This document shows positions 8,444 to 16,287 of a stretch of 63,879 bases of DNA, piece after piece. Position numbers and translations under genes: made by a program. The stretch is from Candidatus Rifleibacteriota bacterium (lineage in GTDB: Bacteria > Riflebacteria > Ozemobacteria > Ozemobacterales > Ozemobacteraceae), in NCBI GenBank assembly GCA_029565415.1, contig JAKQOH010000075.1:1-63879 (forward strand), in the 5' to 3' direction. The stretch's first letter is position 1. Every line of letters starts with the position of its first letter. Below the pieces are notes generated by a model that saw only the letters and a program-made list of their open reading frames with translations, made no database searches and was not told the DNA's origin.

Positions 8444-9382
8444 ATGCAGACGGCGCTCGTCACCGGCGGAGCCGGATTCATCGGGTCGCACATCGTGGCC
8501 GGTCTGTTGGAACAGGGGGTTCGGGTTCGCGTTCTCGATGACCTTTCCTCGGGACGCCGCGAGAATCTCGCGCCCTGGCTCGACCGCATCGAGTTCCGGG
8601 AAGGAAGCATCTGCGACGCGGAAGCCTGCCGCCAGGCCGTTGTGGGAGTCGACGTCGTCTTCCACCAGGCGGCGATCGCCTCGGTCCCGCGCTCCGTCGC
8701 CGAACCCGAACGGACGCACGAGGTGAACGTGAACGGCAGCCTGCGTCTGCTCGTCGCCGCCCGGGATGCCGGTGTCCGGCGCGTCGTATTCGCCAGCAGT
8801 TCGGCGATCTACGGGGATGACCCGGTCCAGCCGAAAACCGAGGGCATGATTCCCTGCCCGATCAGCCCGTATGGCCTCCACAAGCTGACCGTCGAGTATT
8901 ATCTCGGCCTGTTCCACCGCCTGTATGGGCTCGAAACCGTGGCCCTGCGCTACTTCAACGTTTTCGGCCCGCGGCAGGATCCGAACTCCGAGTATGCGGC
9001 GGTCATCCCGAAGTTCATCACCCGGATGCTCCGGGGAAGCGCGCCGACCGTCTTCGGGGACGGCCGTCAGACGCGGGATTTCATCTACGTCGGCGAAATC
9101 GCCCGGGCGAATCTGCTCGCGGCCACCGCCCCGAAAGCTCCCGGGCGCATCATCAACATCGCCGGCGGACGCCGCATCGATCTGCTCGAGCTGATCGAGG
9201 CGATAAACGGGGTTCTGAAGACCGGTCTGAAGCCGGTCATGGCGCCGGCCCAACCCGGCGACGTCCGGGACTCGGCCGCGGATATCCGTCTTGCCGGCGA
9301 ACTCCTCGGGTTCGAGCCCGCGGTCGGGTTTGCCGCCGGCCTCGAACGGGCCATCGCCTGGTACCGGGAACGCGTGGCCTGA
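8444..9382 (+). CDS. NAD-dependent sugar epimerase/dehydratase
   Basis: A 312-residue extended short-chain dehydrogenase of the UDP-glucose 4-epimerase type. The Rossmann motif GGAGFIGSH is at residues 8-16. The catalytic region has FASSSAIYG (the Ser/Thr of the triad) and SPYGLHK (YxxxK). The nucleotide-sugar-binding region FNVFGPRQDP and the C-terminal DVRDS follow. It probably interconverts a UDP- or GDP-sugar for cell-surface glycans. The start at 8444 is preceded by GGGAGGGAAG; an upstream extension to 8297 lacks a good ribosome-binding site. Its stop overlaps the start of the glycosyltransferase (TGATG), so the two are coupled and likely serve one glycan pathway. Confidence 0.9.
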   Translation: MQTALVTGGAGFIGSHIVAGLLEQGVRVRVLDDLSSGRRENLAPWLDRIEFREGSICDAEACRQAVVGVDVVFHQAAIASVPRSVAEPERTHEVNVNGSLRLLVAARDAGVRRVVFASSSAIYGDDPVQPKTEGMIPCPISPYGLHKLTVEYYLGLFHRLYGLETVALRYFNVFGPRQDPNSEYAAVIPKFITRMLRGSAPTVFGDGRQTRDFIYVGEIARANLLAATAPKAPGRIINIAGGRRIDLLELIEAINGVLKTGLKPVMAPAQPGDVRDSAADIRLAGELLGFEPAVGFAAGLERAIAWYRERVA

Positions 9383-10581
9383 TGATCGATCGTCCCGGGC
9401 CGAACGGGCCACCCGTGCGCGTTCTACGGCTTCTCAGCCGGATGAACGTGGGCGGCCCATCGATCCACGTGATCAATCTCACCCGGGGTCTTGCTCCCTG
9501 GGGCTTCGAGACGCGCCTCCTCGTCGGCGATCCGCCGATGGTCGAGGGAAGCATGATCCCTCTCGCCCGGCAGGAAGGTATAGAGCCTGGTATTATTCCA
9601 GGTCTCACCCGCGAGATCCGCCCGTTCGGCGATCTGAGCGCCCTCGCCGCGATCGTTGCCGAAATCCGTCGGTACAGGCCCCATGTCGTCGAGACGCACA
9701 CGGCCAAGGCCGGCCTTCTCGGGCGGCTTGCGGCCGTGCTCTGCGGTGTTCCCGTGACGGCGCACACCTTTCACGGCACCGTGTTCGAGGGCTATTTCAC
9801 CCCCGCCGGAACCTGCGGCATTCTGGCCGTGGAACGCCTCCTGGCGCGCCTCAGCGACTTGATCATTGCGCTCAGCCCCGGTCAGCGCCGCGAGATCCTG
9901 GCGCGCCTCCGGCCCGTCGAGCCCGGTAAGGTCCGCGTCGTGCCGCTGGGCCTCGACCTGACGCCGTTTCTTCCGCTGTCGCGGAAGCCCGGAAGCTGGC
10001 GCCGGAGGGTCGGGGTTCCCGATGATGCCTGCCTGATCGGCATCGTCGCGCGGCTCGTTCCCGTGAAGAACCATCTCGGCCTGCTGGAGGCCTTCGCCAG
10101 GCTTGCCGCAGAGAACGAACACCTGCATCTCGCGATCGTCGGCGGCGGCGAGCTCGAGGAGGAGCTGCGCCGGCGCGTCGCCGCGCTGGGGCTCGAGCGC
10201 CGGATCCATCTGACGGGCATCGTCCAGCCGATCGGCCAGGTCTATGCCGACCTCGATCTGCTGGTGCTCCCTTCCCGCAACGAGGGAACCCCGCTCGTGC
10301 TGATCGAGTCTCTCGCATCGGGCTGTCCCGTCGCGGCGACGGCCGTCGGGGGGGTCCCCGAGCTTCTCGAGGGAACGGGCGGCAGCCGTCTGCTCGGCAC
10401 CGGCCCCGAGGCGCTCGTCGCGGGCCTCCGGGAGACCCTGCGCGACCTGGGCCGCCTCGCCCGAGCCGCGGAAGAGGAGCGCCACCTCATGCAGCGCCGG
10501 TTCCCCATCGAAACGCTGGCCGGCACCATGGCGCGGATCTACCGCGAAGCCCTGCGCCGGCGAACCGGCGGATCATGGTAG
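9382..10581 (+). CDS. GT4-type glycosyltransferase
   Basis: A 399-residue GT-B fold glycosyltransferase of the GT4 class. The N-terminal domain has GGPSIHV and HTAKAGLLGRLAA. The C-terminal nucleotide-sugar domain has GIVARLVPVKNH (about 212-223) and the E-x7-E motif within SRNEGTPLVLIES (about 297-309). It is expected to transfer a sugar from an NDP-sugar onto a membrane lipid or nascent polysaccharide. Its start shares one base with the epimerase stop. The stretch around 9577-9603 uses AT-rich codons unlike the rest of the gene. The acceptor is unknown. Confidence 0.9.
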   Translation: MIDRPGPNGPPVRVLRLLSRMNVGGPSIHVINLTRGLAPWGFETRLLVGDPPMVEGSMIPLARQEGIEPGIIPGLTREIRPFGDLSALAAIVAEIRRYRPHVVETHTAKAGLLGRLAAVLCGVPVTAHTFHGTVFEGYFTPAGTCGILAVERLLARLSDLIIALSPGQRREILARLRPVEPGKVRVVPLGLDLTPFLPLSRKPGSWRRRVGVPDDACLIGIVARLVPVKNHLGLLEAFARLAAENEHLHLAIVGGGELEEELRRRVAALGLERRIHLTGIVQPIGQVYADLDLLVLPSRNEGTPLVLIESLASGCPVAATAVGGVPELLEGTGGSRLLGTGPEALVAGLRETLRDLGRLARAAEEERHLMQRRFPIETLAGTMARIYREALRRRTGGSW

Positions 10582-10590
10582 AATACCTTC

Positions 10591-11943
10591 ATGCCCGATC
10601 TGTTCGACGTCGCCCCGCCCCCTGCCGGAAACACCCCCTTCCAGCCCCTTGCTGACCGTGTCCGGCCGGTTCTGCTCGACCAGATCCGCGGGCAGGACCA
10701 CCTTCTCGGCCAGGGAAAGCCGCTGCGCACCCTCCTCGAGGCCGGCTCCTGCCCCTCGATGATCTTCTGGGGACCGCCCGGCTGCGGCAAAACGACGCTG
10801 GCGCGGGTGATCGCAAGCCTGGTCGATGCCGAGTTCATCCAGCTTTCGGCCGTGACCTGCGGCCTCAAGGAGCTGCGCGAGGCATTCGAGAATGCCCGCA
10901 TCCAGCGCACCCGCTACGGTCGTCGCACCGTGTTGTTCATCGATGAGATCCATCGGTTCAACAAGGCCCAGCAGGATGCCCTGTTGCCGCATGTCGAATC
11001 CGGTGCCACCGTGCTCATCGGGGCGACCACCGAGAACCCCAGCTTCGAGGTCAACTCGGCGCTGCTTTCCCGCTGCCAGGTGTTGACGCTCCAGTCCCTC
11101 CCCGTCACGGATCTTCGACAGCTTCTCCAGAGTGCCCTCGAGCGAGACACGCACCTGATGCGGGCACCGAAGCCCGACGTGGTCCCCTCGGTGCTCGATC
11201 GTATCGCCGAGCTCTCGGCGGGAGATGCGCGGATCGCCCTCAACGTGCTCGAGACGTGCTGCGAAGTGGCCCGCCAGGAGATGGCCCTCGCCCCGCAAGT
11301 GGACGACCGGCTCGTTTCCGAGGTGTTCCAGAACAAGGCGCTCCGGTATGACAAGGGCGGTGAGGAACATTACAACCTGATTTCGGCCCTGCACAAATCG
11401 ATGCGTGGGTCGGATCCCGACGCCGCGATCTACTGGCTGTACCGGATGCTCGACGGGGGCGAGGATGCAAGATTTATATTGAGGCGTATGATAAGATTCG
11501 CCTCCGAGGACGTCGGGATGGCCGATCCCTTCGCGCTCACCCTCGCGATGTCCGCCGCCCAGGCGTTCGACTACCTCGGCCCGCCCGAAGGCCACCTGAT
11601 CCTCGCCCATCTGGCCGTGTATCTCGCCGCGGCCCCGAAGAGCAACGCCCTTTACCTCGCGGAAAAGGCCGTGCGCGACGAGATCCATACCGGCCGTGAG
11701 CCGGGGGTGCCGCTCCATCTGCGGAATGCCCCGACCCGCCTCATGAAAGAGCTCGACTACGGCCGCGAATACCGGTATCCCCACGATTACCCCGGCGGTT
11801 TCCTGCGGGAGGAATACTTCCCCGACGGCGTGAAGAACCGCTCGTACTACCAGCCGAAGCCGATCGGCCGCGAAAAGGCGACCGCCGACCGGCTTCGCCT
11901 CCTGTGGCCGGAACGGTATCCGAAGGGCCGATCCGAGCCGTGA
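10591..11943 (+). CDS. rarA: RarA/MgsA replication-associated recombination ATPase
   Basis: A 450-residue AAA+ ATPase related to clamp loaders and RuvB; the family acts at stalled replication forks. Walker A is GPPGCGKTT (about 61-69) and Walker B is LFIDEIHRFNKAQQDALLP (about 115-133). The sensor ATTENPSFEVNSALLSRCQV follows, then the C-terminal tetramerisation domain with DYGREYRYPHDY near residue 390. Family length is usually 430-450, so it is full-length. It begins 9 bp after the glycosyltransferase stop and may be read from the same transcript. A tract of AT-rich codons lies at 11466-11498. Confidence 0.95.
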   Translation: MPDLFDVAPPPAGNTPFQPLADRVRPVLLDQIRGQDHLLGQGKPLRTLLEAGSCPSMIFWGPPGCGKTTLARVIASLVDAEFIQLSAVTCGLKELREAFENARIQRTRYGRRTVLFIDEIHRFNKAQQDALLPHVESGATVLIGATTENPSFEVNSALLSRCQVLTLQSLPVTDLRQLLQSALERDTHLMRAPKPDVVPSVLDRIAELSAGDARIALNVLETCCEVARQEMALAPQVDDRLVSEVFQNKALRYDKGGEEHYNLISALHKSMRGSDPDAAIYWLYRMLDGGEDARFILRRMIRFASEDVGMADPFALTLAMSAAQAFDYLGPPEGHLILAHLAVYLAAAPKSNALYLAEKAVRDEIHTGREPGVPLHLRNAPTRLMKELDYGREYRYPHDYPGGFLREEYFPDGVKNRSYYQPKPIGREKATADRLRLLWPERYPKGRSEP

Positions 11944-11994
11944 CCGGCCGGGGCGAGAATCGTCGTGATTAATATATATGAAAAAGTATTATAT

Positions 11995-12447
11995 ATGGCG
12001 CGGCGGATTCTGTATCGGGTGCGCCAGTTCCGGTCGGTCGTTCGTCCAATCGTCGATCCTTCGGAACTCGCCGCGGCGCGGGAGATCCTGCCGGCCGCGT
12101 GGCGGCCGCGGTTCGACGCGCTGGGCGCGTCGGAACAGGCGCACGTGCTCCGCCTCGTGCGCGCGATCCGGGCGGATGCCGGGCTCTCCGACGAGGACCG
12201 GGAACAGCTCCTGCTGCTTGCCGTCACGCACGATCTCGGCAAGGCCGTGACCCGGCCGCGGCTGTGGGAACGGGTGTTGCGGACCCTGTTCTCCCTGCCC
12301 AACGAAGCCCACCCGATCCAGAGCGCCAGCATTCTCCGCAGGCTGGGTGCCCCCCGCGCGCTGATCCGACGTGCCCGGCACCACCACCACGATCCCGGCT
12401 CCGATCGTCTTCTGGCATTATTCCAGAAGTTCGACGACGGCGCGTAG
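11995..12447 (+). CDS. HD-domain protein, function unknown
   Basis: A small protein (150 residues from the ATG at 11995) with a single HD-type phosphohydrolase core. LLAVTHDLGKAVTRP supplies the His-Asp pair, and RARHHHHDP is a candidate downstream metal-binding cluster. An alternative GTG start at 11965 would add ten residues; neither start has a strong Shine-Dalgarno, so the N-terminus is uncertain. The start sits in a strikingly AT-rich patch. The gene follows rarA by about 50 bp and is convergent with the operon ending at 12474. The substrate cannot be told; small HD proteins of this type often hydrolyse nucleotides. Confidence 0.7.
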   Translation: MARRILYRVRQFRSVVRPIVDPSELAAAREILPAAWRPRFDALGASEQAHVLRLVRAIRADAGLSDEDREQLLLLAVTHDLGKAVTRPRLWERVLRTLFSLPNEAHPIQSASILRRLGAPRALIRRARHHHHDPGSDRLLALFQKFDDGA

Positions 12448-12466
12448 CCTGCACGGCTGTGCGGGC
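12447..12466 (+). terminator. Weak hairpin between convergent genes
   Basis: An 8-bp stem (gcctgcac/gtgcgggc, one G-T pair) with a 4-base loop directly after the HD gene stop. There is no T-tract, so it is a weak terminator candidate at best. Confidence 0.3.
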
Positions 12467-12473
12467 GGCCTGC

Positions 12474-12872
12474 TCATTCCCCGTTGGGGCGGGTCGAGGC
12501 GATCATCAGCTTCGTGCCGCGCCAGAACAGCCAGACGAGGGCGGCGAGCATCGTATAGTGCAGTTCCCGGGAAAGATCCGTTTCCCTGAACGGCAGCGTC
12601 GCATCGCCGGGCCGTGCGGGATCGATCGTGAGCAGGATCGTGTCGGTGCCGGCATACGCGTCGGGAACGGGGATCTGCATGCTCCGTGTCCAGTCCCGGC
12701 CGGCGGCCCGGTAGGTGAACTTCACGTAGGTCGCTTTCTTCGAGGTCTCGCGGTCGATGATCTTCGCGGCGATCGTGACGCCCGCCTGTTTGAGCCGGAT
12801 GCGCGTCGTCAGGTGGTTGTAGCCCCACCCGATCAGCGCGCAGATGACGAGGGTGACGAGAATCTCCTTCAT
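12474..12872 (-). CDS. Small membrane protein, DUF3592-like
   Basis: A 132-residue protein with an N-terminal membrane helix (about 4-20), a beta-rich soluble part (about 30-105, with TYVKFTYRAAGRDW and PVPDAYAGTDTI) and a second helix near 108-124. The layout resembles DUF3592-type membrane proteins. It begins 4 bp after the stop of the M50 protease gene and is the last gene of the minus-strand operon from 23421. Function unknown; its place next to a membrane protease may be coincidental. Confidence 0.65.
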   Translation of the reverse strand: MKEILVTLVICALIGWGYNHLTTRIRLKQAGVTIAAKIIDRETSKKATYVKFTYRAAGRDWTRSMQIPVPDAYAGTDTILLTIDPARPGDATLPFRETDLSRELHYTMLAALVWLFWRGTKLMIASTRPNGE

Positions 12873-12876
12873 CGGA

Positions 12877-13656
12877 TCAGACGAGGCCCCAGAAGTTCAG
12901 GATCGAGGTGTAGCCGAACCGGACCAGCGGCGAGAGGAAGCCGCCGATGAGGCCGAAGGCGAGCAGCATGACGAGCAGAAACGGCCCCATCTCCTCGATG
13001 GCGCGGTACTGGAGCCGATACCGGGTCGGCAGGAAGTAGGCGAGCACCTTCGAGCCGTCGAGCGGGGGCAGCGGAATCAGGTTGAAGCAGGCCAGGCTGA
13101 GGTTGATGATGATCATCGACAGGGCGAAGGCGACGAACAGCTTGCTCGCCAGGATGGGCAGGGCCATGGTCGGGATCAGCCGGTAACCCACCCACAGCAG
13201 GCCGCCGCCGCAAAAGGCCAGGAACAGGTTCGAGACCGGCCCGGCGAGGGAAACGGCCATCATGGCCCGCCCCGGAATGCGGAAGTTCGAGGGGTCGACC
13301 GGCACCGGTTTCGCCCAGCCGAAGTTCGTGAACAGCAGCATCAGCGTCCCGAACAGCTCGAGATGCCGCATCGGATTCAGGCTCAGCCGGCCCATCCGGG
13401 CCGGCGTCGAGTCGCCCAGGAACACCGCCATCGCCGCGTGGGCCCACTCGTGGAACGTCAGCGAGATCAGGATGACCGGAATCGTCACCAGCGACTCGAT
13501 CATCGAGCCGATCAACCGGTCCCGGCCCGACAGGGCGAAACTCAGCAGGAACAGGGCGAGAATGACGCCCCCGATCAGATACAGTTTGCGGAACGGGTCA
13601 CTGCCCGGGCCGCCCGACGTGCGGAATACGTAGATCCGCGAAGATCCGTTGGGCAT
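12877..13656 (-). CDS. Site-2-protease family (M50) membrane metalloprotease
   Basis: A 259-residue polytopic protein of the Rv0359/YwhC-like M50 branch. The zinc motif HEWAH is at residues 69-73, the third ligand region is NLIPLPPLDGSKV, and AGPVSNLFLAF lies between them. No PDZ domain is present, unlike RseP. It probably cleaves transmembrane substrates within the bilayer. The start at 13656 has AGGAAG about 9 bp upstream and means the first 59 bp overlap the 3' end of the CCA gene. No alternative start nearby would remove the overlap. Last but one in the signalling operon. Confidence 0.9.
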   Translation of the reverse strand: MPNGSSRIYVFRTSGGPGSDPFRKLYLIGGVILALFLLSFALSGRDRLIGSMIESLVTIPVILISLTFHEWAHAAMAVFLGDSTPARMGRLSLNPMRHLELFGTLMLLFTNFGWAKPVPVDPSNFRIPGRAMMAVSLAGPVSNLFLAFCGGGLLWVGYRLIPTMALPILASKLFVAFALSMIIINLSLACFNLIPLPPLDGSKVLAYFLPTRYRLQYRAIEEMGPFLLVMLLAFGLIGGFLSPLVRFGYTSILNFWGLV

Positions 13657-16276
13657 GGTCCAGTTCTTCCTTTCTCGATGTGATGGTGCCTTCCAGGCGC
13701 CCCCGGAGGAGCGCGTCGAAGATCGTGCGCATGTGCGCCCCGGGCGGGATGCCCGCGGCGATCAGGTCGGCGCCCTTCGTCTCGATACGCACGTGGCGCA
13801 GGCGCGTGAGGTGGTCGAACACCCGCCGCGCACCCGCCTTGTCCAGGACGAAGGCGATCAGCGCGACGAGCCCCTCGAGCGGCAGGGGCGACAGCAGCGC
13901 GTGCAGCCCGGCGTCGTCGGCCGCCCCCAAACGGGCGAGCCGCGGCGGCACGTCGGTCAGAGCTTGTATCGATGTTACAATAATAGTTCTGCGTATAGCA
14001 GGAGTTCCCATCTCGACGAGCAGCTTGTCCGCCTTGTCGGGGGTGAGAGGGGCCAGCAAGCCGATCCAGTGGACGAGCTCGGAGCTGATCGGCTCCTTCA
14101 GCGGGGCGAACCGCCGGAGCATGCCCGGAATCAGCTTGAACCGCGCCGGCAGCACCGATGCGTCGGTCAGATCGGGATGGACCACCCGCATCAGTTTCGC
14201 CGCATACAGCCGGTCGATGATCCGGCCGGGAGCCTCCTCGTGCAGGCAGCGCGTGATCTCGGCCCCGATCCGTTTGAGGGACAGCGTCGTGAGCGCCTCG
14301 CGCTGGCGCGCCAGATCGAAGGCCCGCTGGGTGTCGTCGGCCAGCTCGAACCGGAATCGGACGGCGAACCGAATGGCCCGGAACATCCGGGTCGGATCCT
14401 CGAGAAAGCTGAACGAGTGCAGGATGCGGATCCGGCGGCCATGCAGATCGCGCAGGCCGCCGTACAGATCGACGAGTTTCAGGAACGAGTCGGCCGAAAG
14501 GTCGAGCGCCATGGCGTTGATCGAAAAATCCCGCCGGCTCAGATCGTTGGCGATTCCGCCCAGCTCGACCTGAGGCAGGGCGCCGGCCTGGGCGTAATGC
14601 TCGCGCCGGGCCGAGGTGAAATCGATCTTCAGCTCCTCGTAGGTGACGCGCGCCGTCTTGAACCGGTCGAACACCGTCAGATGCGCCTTCAGCTCCGTCG
14701 CGACCGCTTCGGCGAAAGGCAGGGCATCCCCGATCACGACGACATCCATGTCGAGGTTGGGCCGTTCGAGAAGCAGGTCCCGCACGAATCCGCCCACGAC
14801 ATAGACGGCCAGGCCCCGCGCATCGGCGGTGGCGCCCACTTTGCGCAGCACATGGAGCACCTTGATCGGGGTCAGGCGCTTGAGAAGCGCTTCCATCGCG
14901 TGCGGGTCGGGCACGGGCACGGGCTCGATCTGCGGCAGAAACTCGGCGGGTGGCGGCAGCCGTTCCCGCAGGCCCCGCATCACCTCGCGTGCGGCGATGA
15001 TCCCGACGACCTTCCCCTCCTCGATGACGGGAAGCTTCGTCACATCGTGCCGCACCATCAGCCGCCGCACGATCCGTACCGGCGTGTCGCGCGTGACGAA
15101 GGGCGGGCTGCTGGGCACGAAGGGCGCGATCGGGCTGTCCCACAGATCCATCTGGACGGCCCGGTCCAGATCGCGCCGCGTCACGATGCCCGCGAAGACC
15201 CCCTTCCGCAGCACGACGAGCGACATCAGATTGAACCGCAGCATCATGTCGTGCGTGTTCGCCACGGTTTCGGTTTCCTCGACGCATTTCGGGCTGGCCG
15301 TCATGAACTCCCCCGCCGTGCTGTCGGATGGAAGCCGCTCCGTGAGCAGTTCGTGCAGCGTGCGGCGCACCGTGTCGGGATCGCCATCGGGAAGCACGAT
15401 GCGTGTCCATTTCTCCTCGGGACGGGGGTGCAGATCCTTGAAGACGCCCGGCATATCGATCTCGGGCAGCCGCGACCGGGCATACACCAGCGCCTGCCGG
15501 CCGCTCGTCACCGCCGCGACCAGCAGATGCGCGTCCAGCCGTGACCAGAGCGTGTCCATCACCGGCGTCAGGTCCTGGACGTTGCCGAGCGTTTTCGCGA
15601 CCGCGATCGTCGCCGGCCAGTGCCGGATATCGGCCTGTTCGGCGCCGGTCAGCAGATCGTTCAGCAGCCCCCGCTGCCCCTCGCGCAGCCCCAGCAGGAT
15701 CTGGTTGGCGACGGCCCGCGGCGGGGTGGGGTAGCCGCGCAGCGCCTGGATCATGTCCAGATCCCGTGGTGTCACCCGCGAGCTGAGGCCGGCCCAGGTC
15801 TTTTCCGTGATCCCCATCAGCATCAGCGCGGCATCCTCGTCCGACAGCCGTTCGTGCCGGCAGAACAGCTCGGCGAGACAATGCGCCGTGACGCTGAACG
15901 ACCGCACCTGCATCGACGTTGCGCGGAACGGCAGATGCGGCGTTCCATGCGCATACACGAAGATCTCGGCATCCGTGCGCATCAGCGCGTCGACGAGCTC
16001 CGGATTATGGCGGGGAAGCGCGATCCCGAGCAGGTGAACTTCGCGAAGCCGCTTCCAGTCGACGCGGGCTGGCGGAATCGTGTGGAACCACGGCGACCGG
16101 CGCGCGAGATTCCAGGCGTTCGCCGCAAGCCGTGACGGATGCAGCAGCAGCGCGTCCGGCCGGCCGAGCAGCAGGCAGCGCGCGGCGGCCAGCAGATCGA
16201 GATCGCCGCCGTGGGCGATGGCGATGAGTTCCGCTCCGCACGAGGCGGGAAGCGGGCCAGCGGCTGCCGCGTGCAT
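13598..16276 (-). CDS. CBS/DHH-type tRNA nucleotidyltransferase (CCA- or A-adding)
   Basis: An 892-residue multidomain enzyme of the long CCA/A-adding class. In order it has a DHH/DHHA1-like domain (1-300), two CBS domains (about 325-440) and a class II nucleotidyltransferase head (from about 480) with VGGFVRD (494-500) and the metal-binding DxD (509-511). RRDFSINAMAL and EDPTRMFRAIRF follow, then a helical tRNA-binding body. The nucleotidyltransferase motifs are intact, so 3'-end tRNA addition is likely. Whether it adds CCA or only A cannot be told from one sequence. The DHH part looks degenerate: HGGDLD replaces the usual HxNxDxD, and YAHGTPH stands where DHH is expected. It starts 11 bp after the HD-GYP gene. 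Confidence 0.9.
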   Translation of the reverse strand: MHAAAAGPLPASCGAELIAIAHGGDLDLLAAARCLLLGRPDALLLHPSRLAANAWNLARRSPWFHTIPPARVDWKRLREVHLLGIALPRHNPELVDALMRTDAEIFVYAHGTPHLPFRATSMQVRSFSVTAHCLAELFCRHERLSDEDAALMLMGITEKTWAGLSSRVTPRDLDMIQALRGYPTPPRAVANQILLGLREGQRGLLNDLLTGAEQADIRHWPATIAVAKTLGNVQDLTPVMDTLWSRLDAHLLVAAVTSGRQALVYARSRLPEIDMPGVFKDLHPRPEEKWTRIVLPDGDPDTVRRTLHELLTERLPSDSTAGEFMTASPKCVEETETVANTHDMMLRFNLMSLVVLRKGVFAGIVTRRDLDRAVQMDLWDSPIAPFVPSSPPFVTRDTPVRIVRRLMVRHDVTKLPVIEEGKVVGIIAAREVMRGLRERLPPPAEFLPQIEPVPVPDPHAMEALLKRLTPIKVLHVLRKVGATADARGLAVYVVGGFVRDLLLERPNLDMDVVVIGDALPFAEAVATELKAHLTVFDRFKTARVTYEELKIDFTSARREHYAQAGALPQVELGGIANDLSRRDFSINAMALDLSADSFLKLVDLYGGLRDLHGRRIRILHSFSFLEDPTRMFRAIRFAVRFRFELADDTQRAFDLARQREALTTLSLKRIGAEITRCLHEEAPGRIIDRLYAAKLMRVVHPDLTDASVLPARFKLIPGMLRRFAPLKEPISSELVHWIGLLAPLTPDKADKLLVEMGTPAIRRTIIVTSIQALTDVPPRLARLGAADDAGLHALLSPLPLEGLVALIAFVLDKAGARRVFDHLTRLRHVRIETKGADLIAAGIPPGAHMRTIFDALLRGRLEGTITSRKEELDHAQRIFADLRIPHVGRPGQ

Positions 16277-16287
16277 GTCGTTCTTCC

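Noticed and set aside
13649..15544. 631-codon plus-strand open frame within the CCA gene
   Set aside because: Antisense shadow; the minus strand encodes intact nucleotidyltransferase motifs there.
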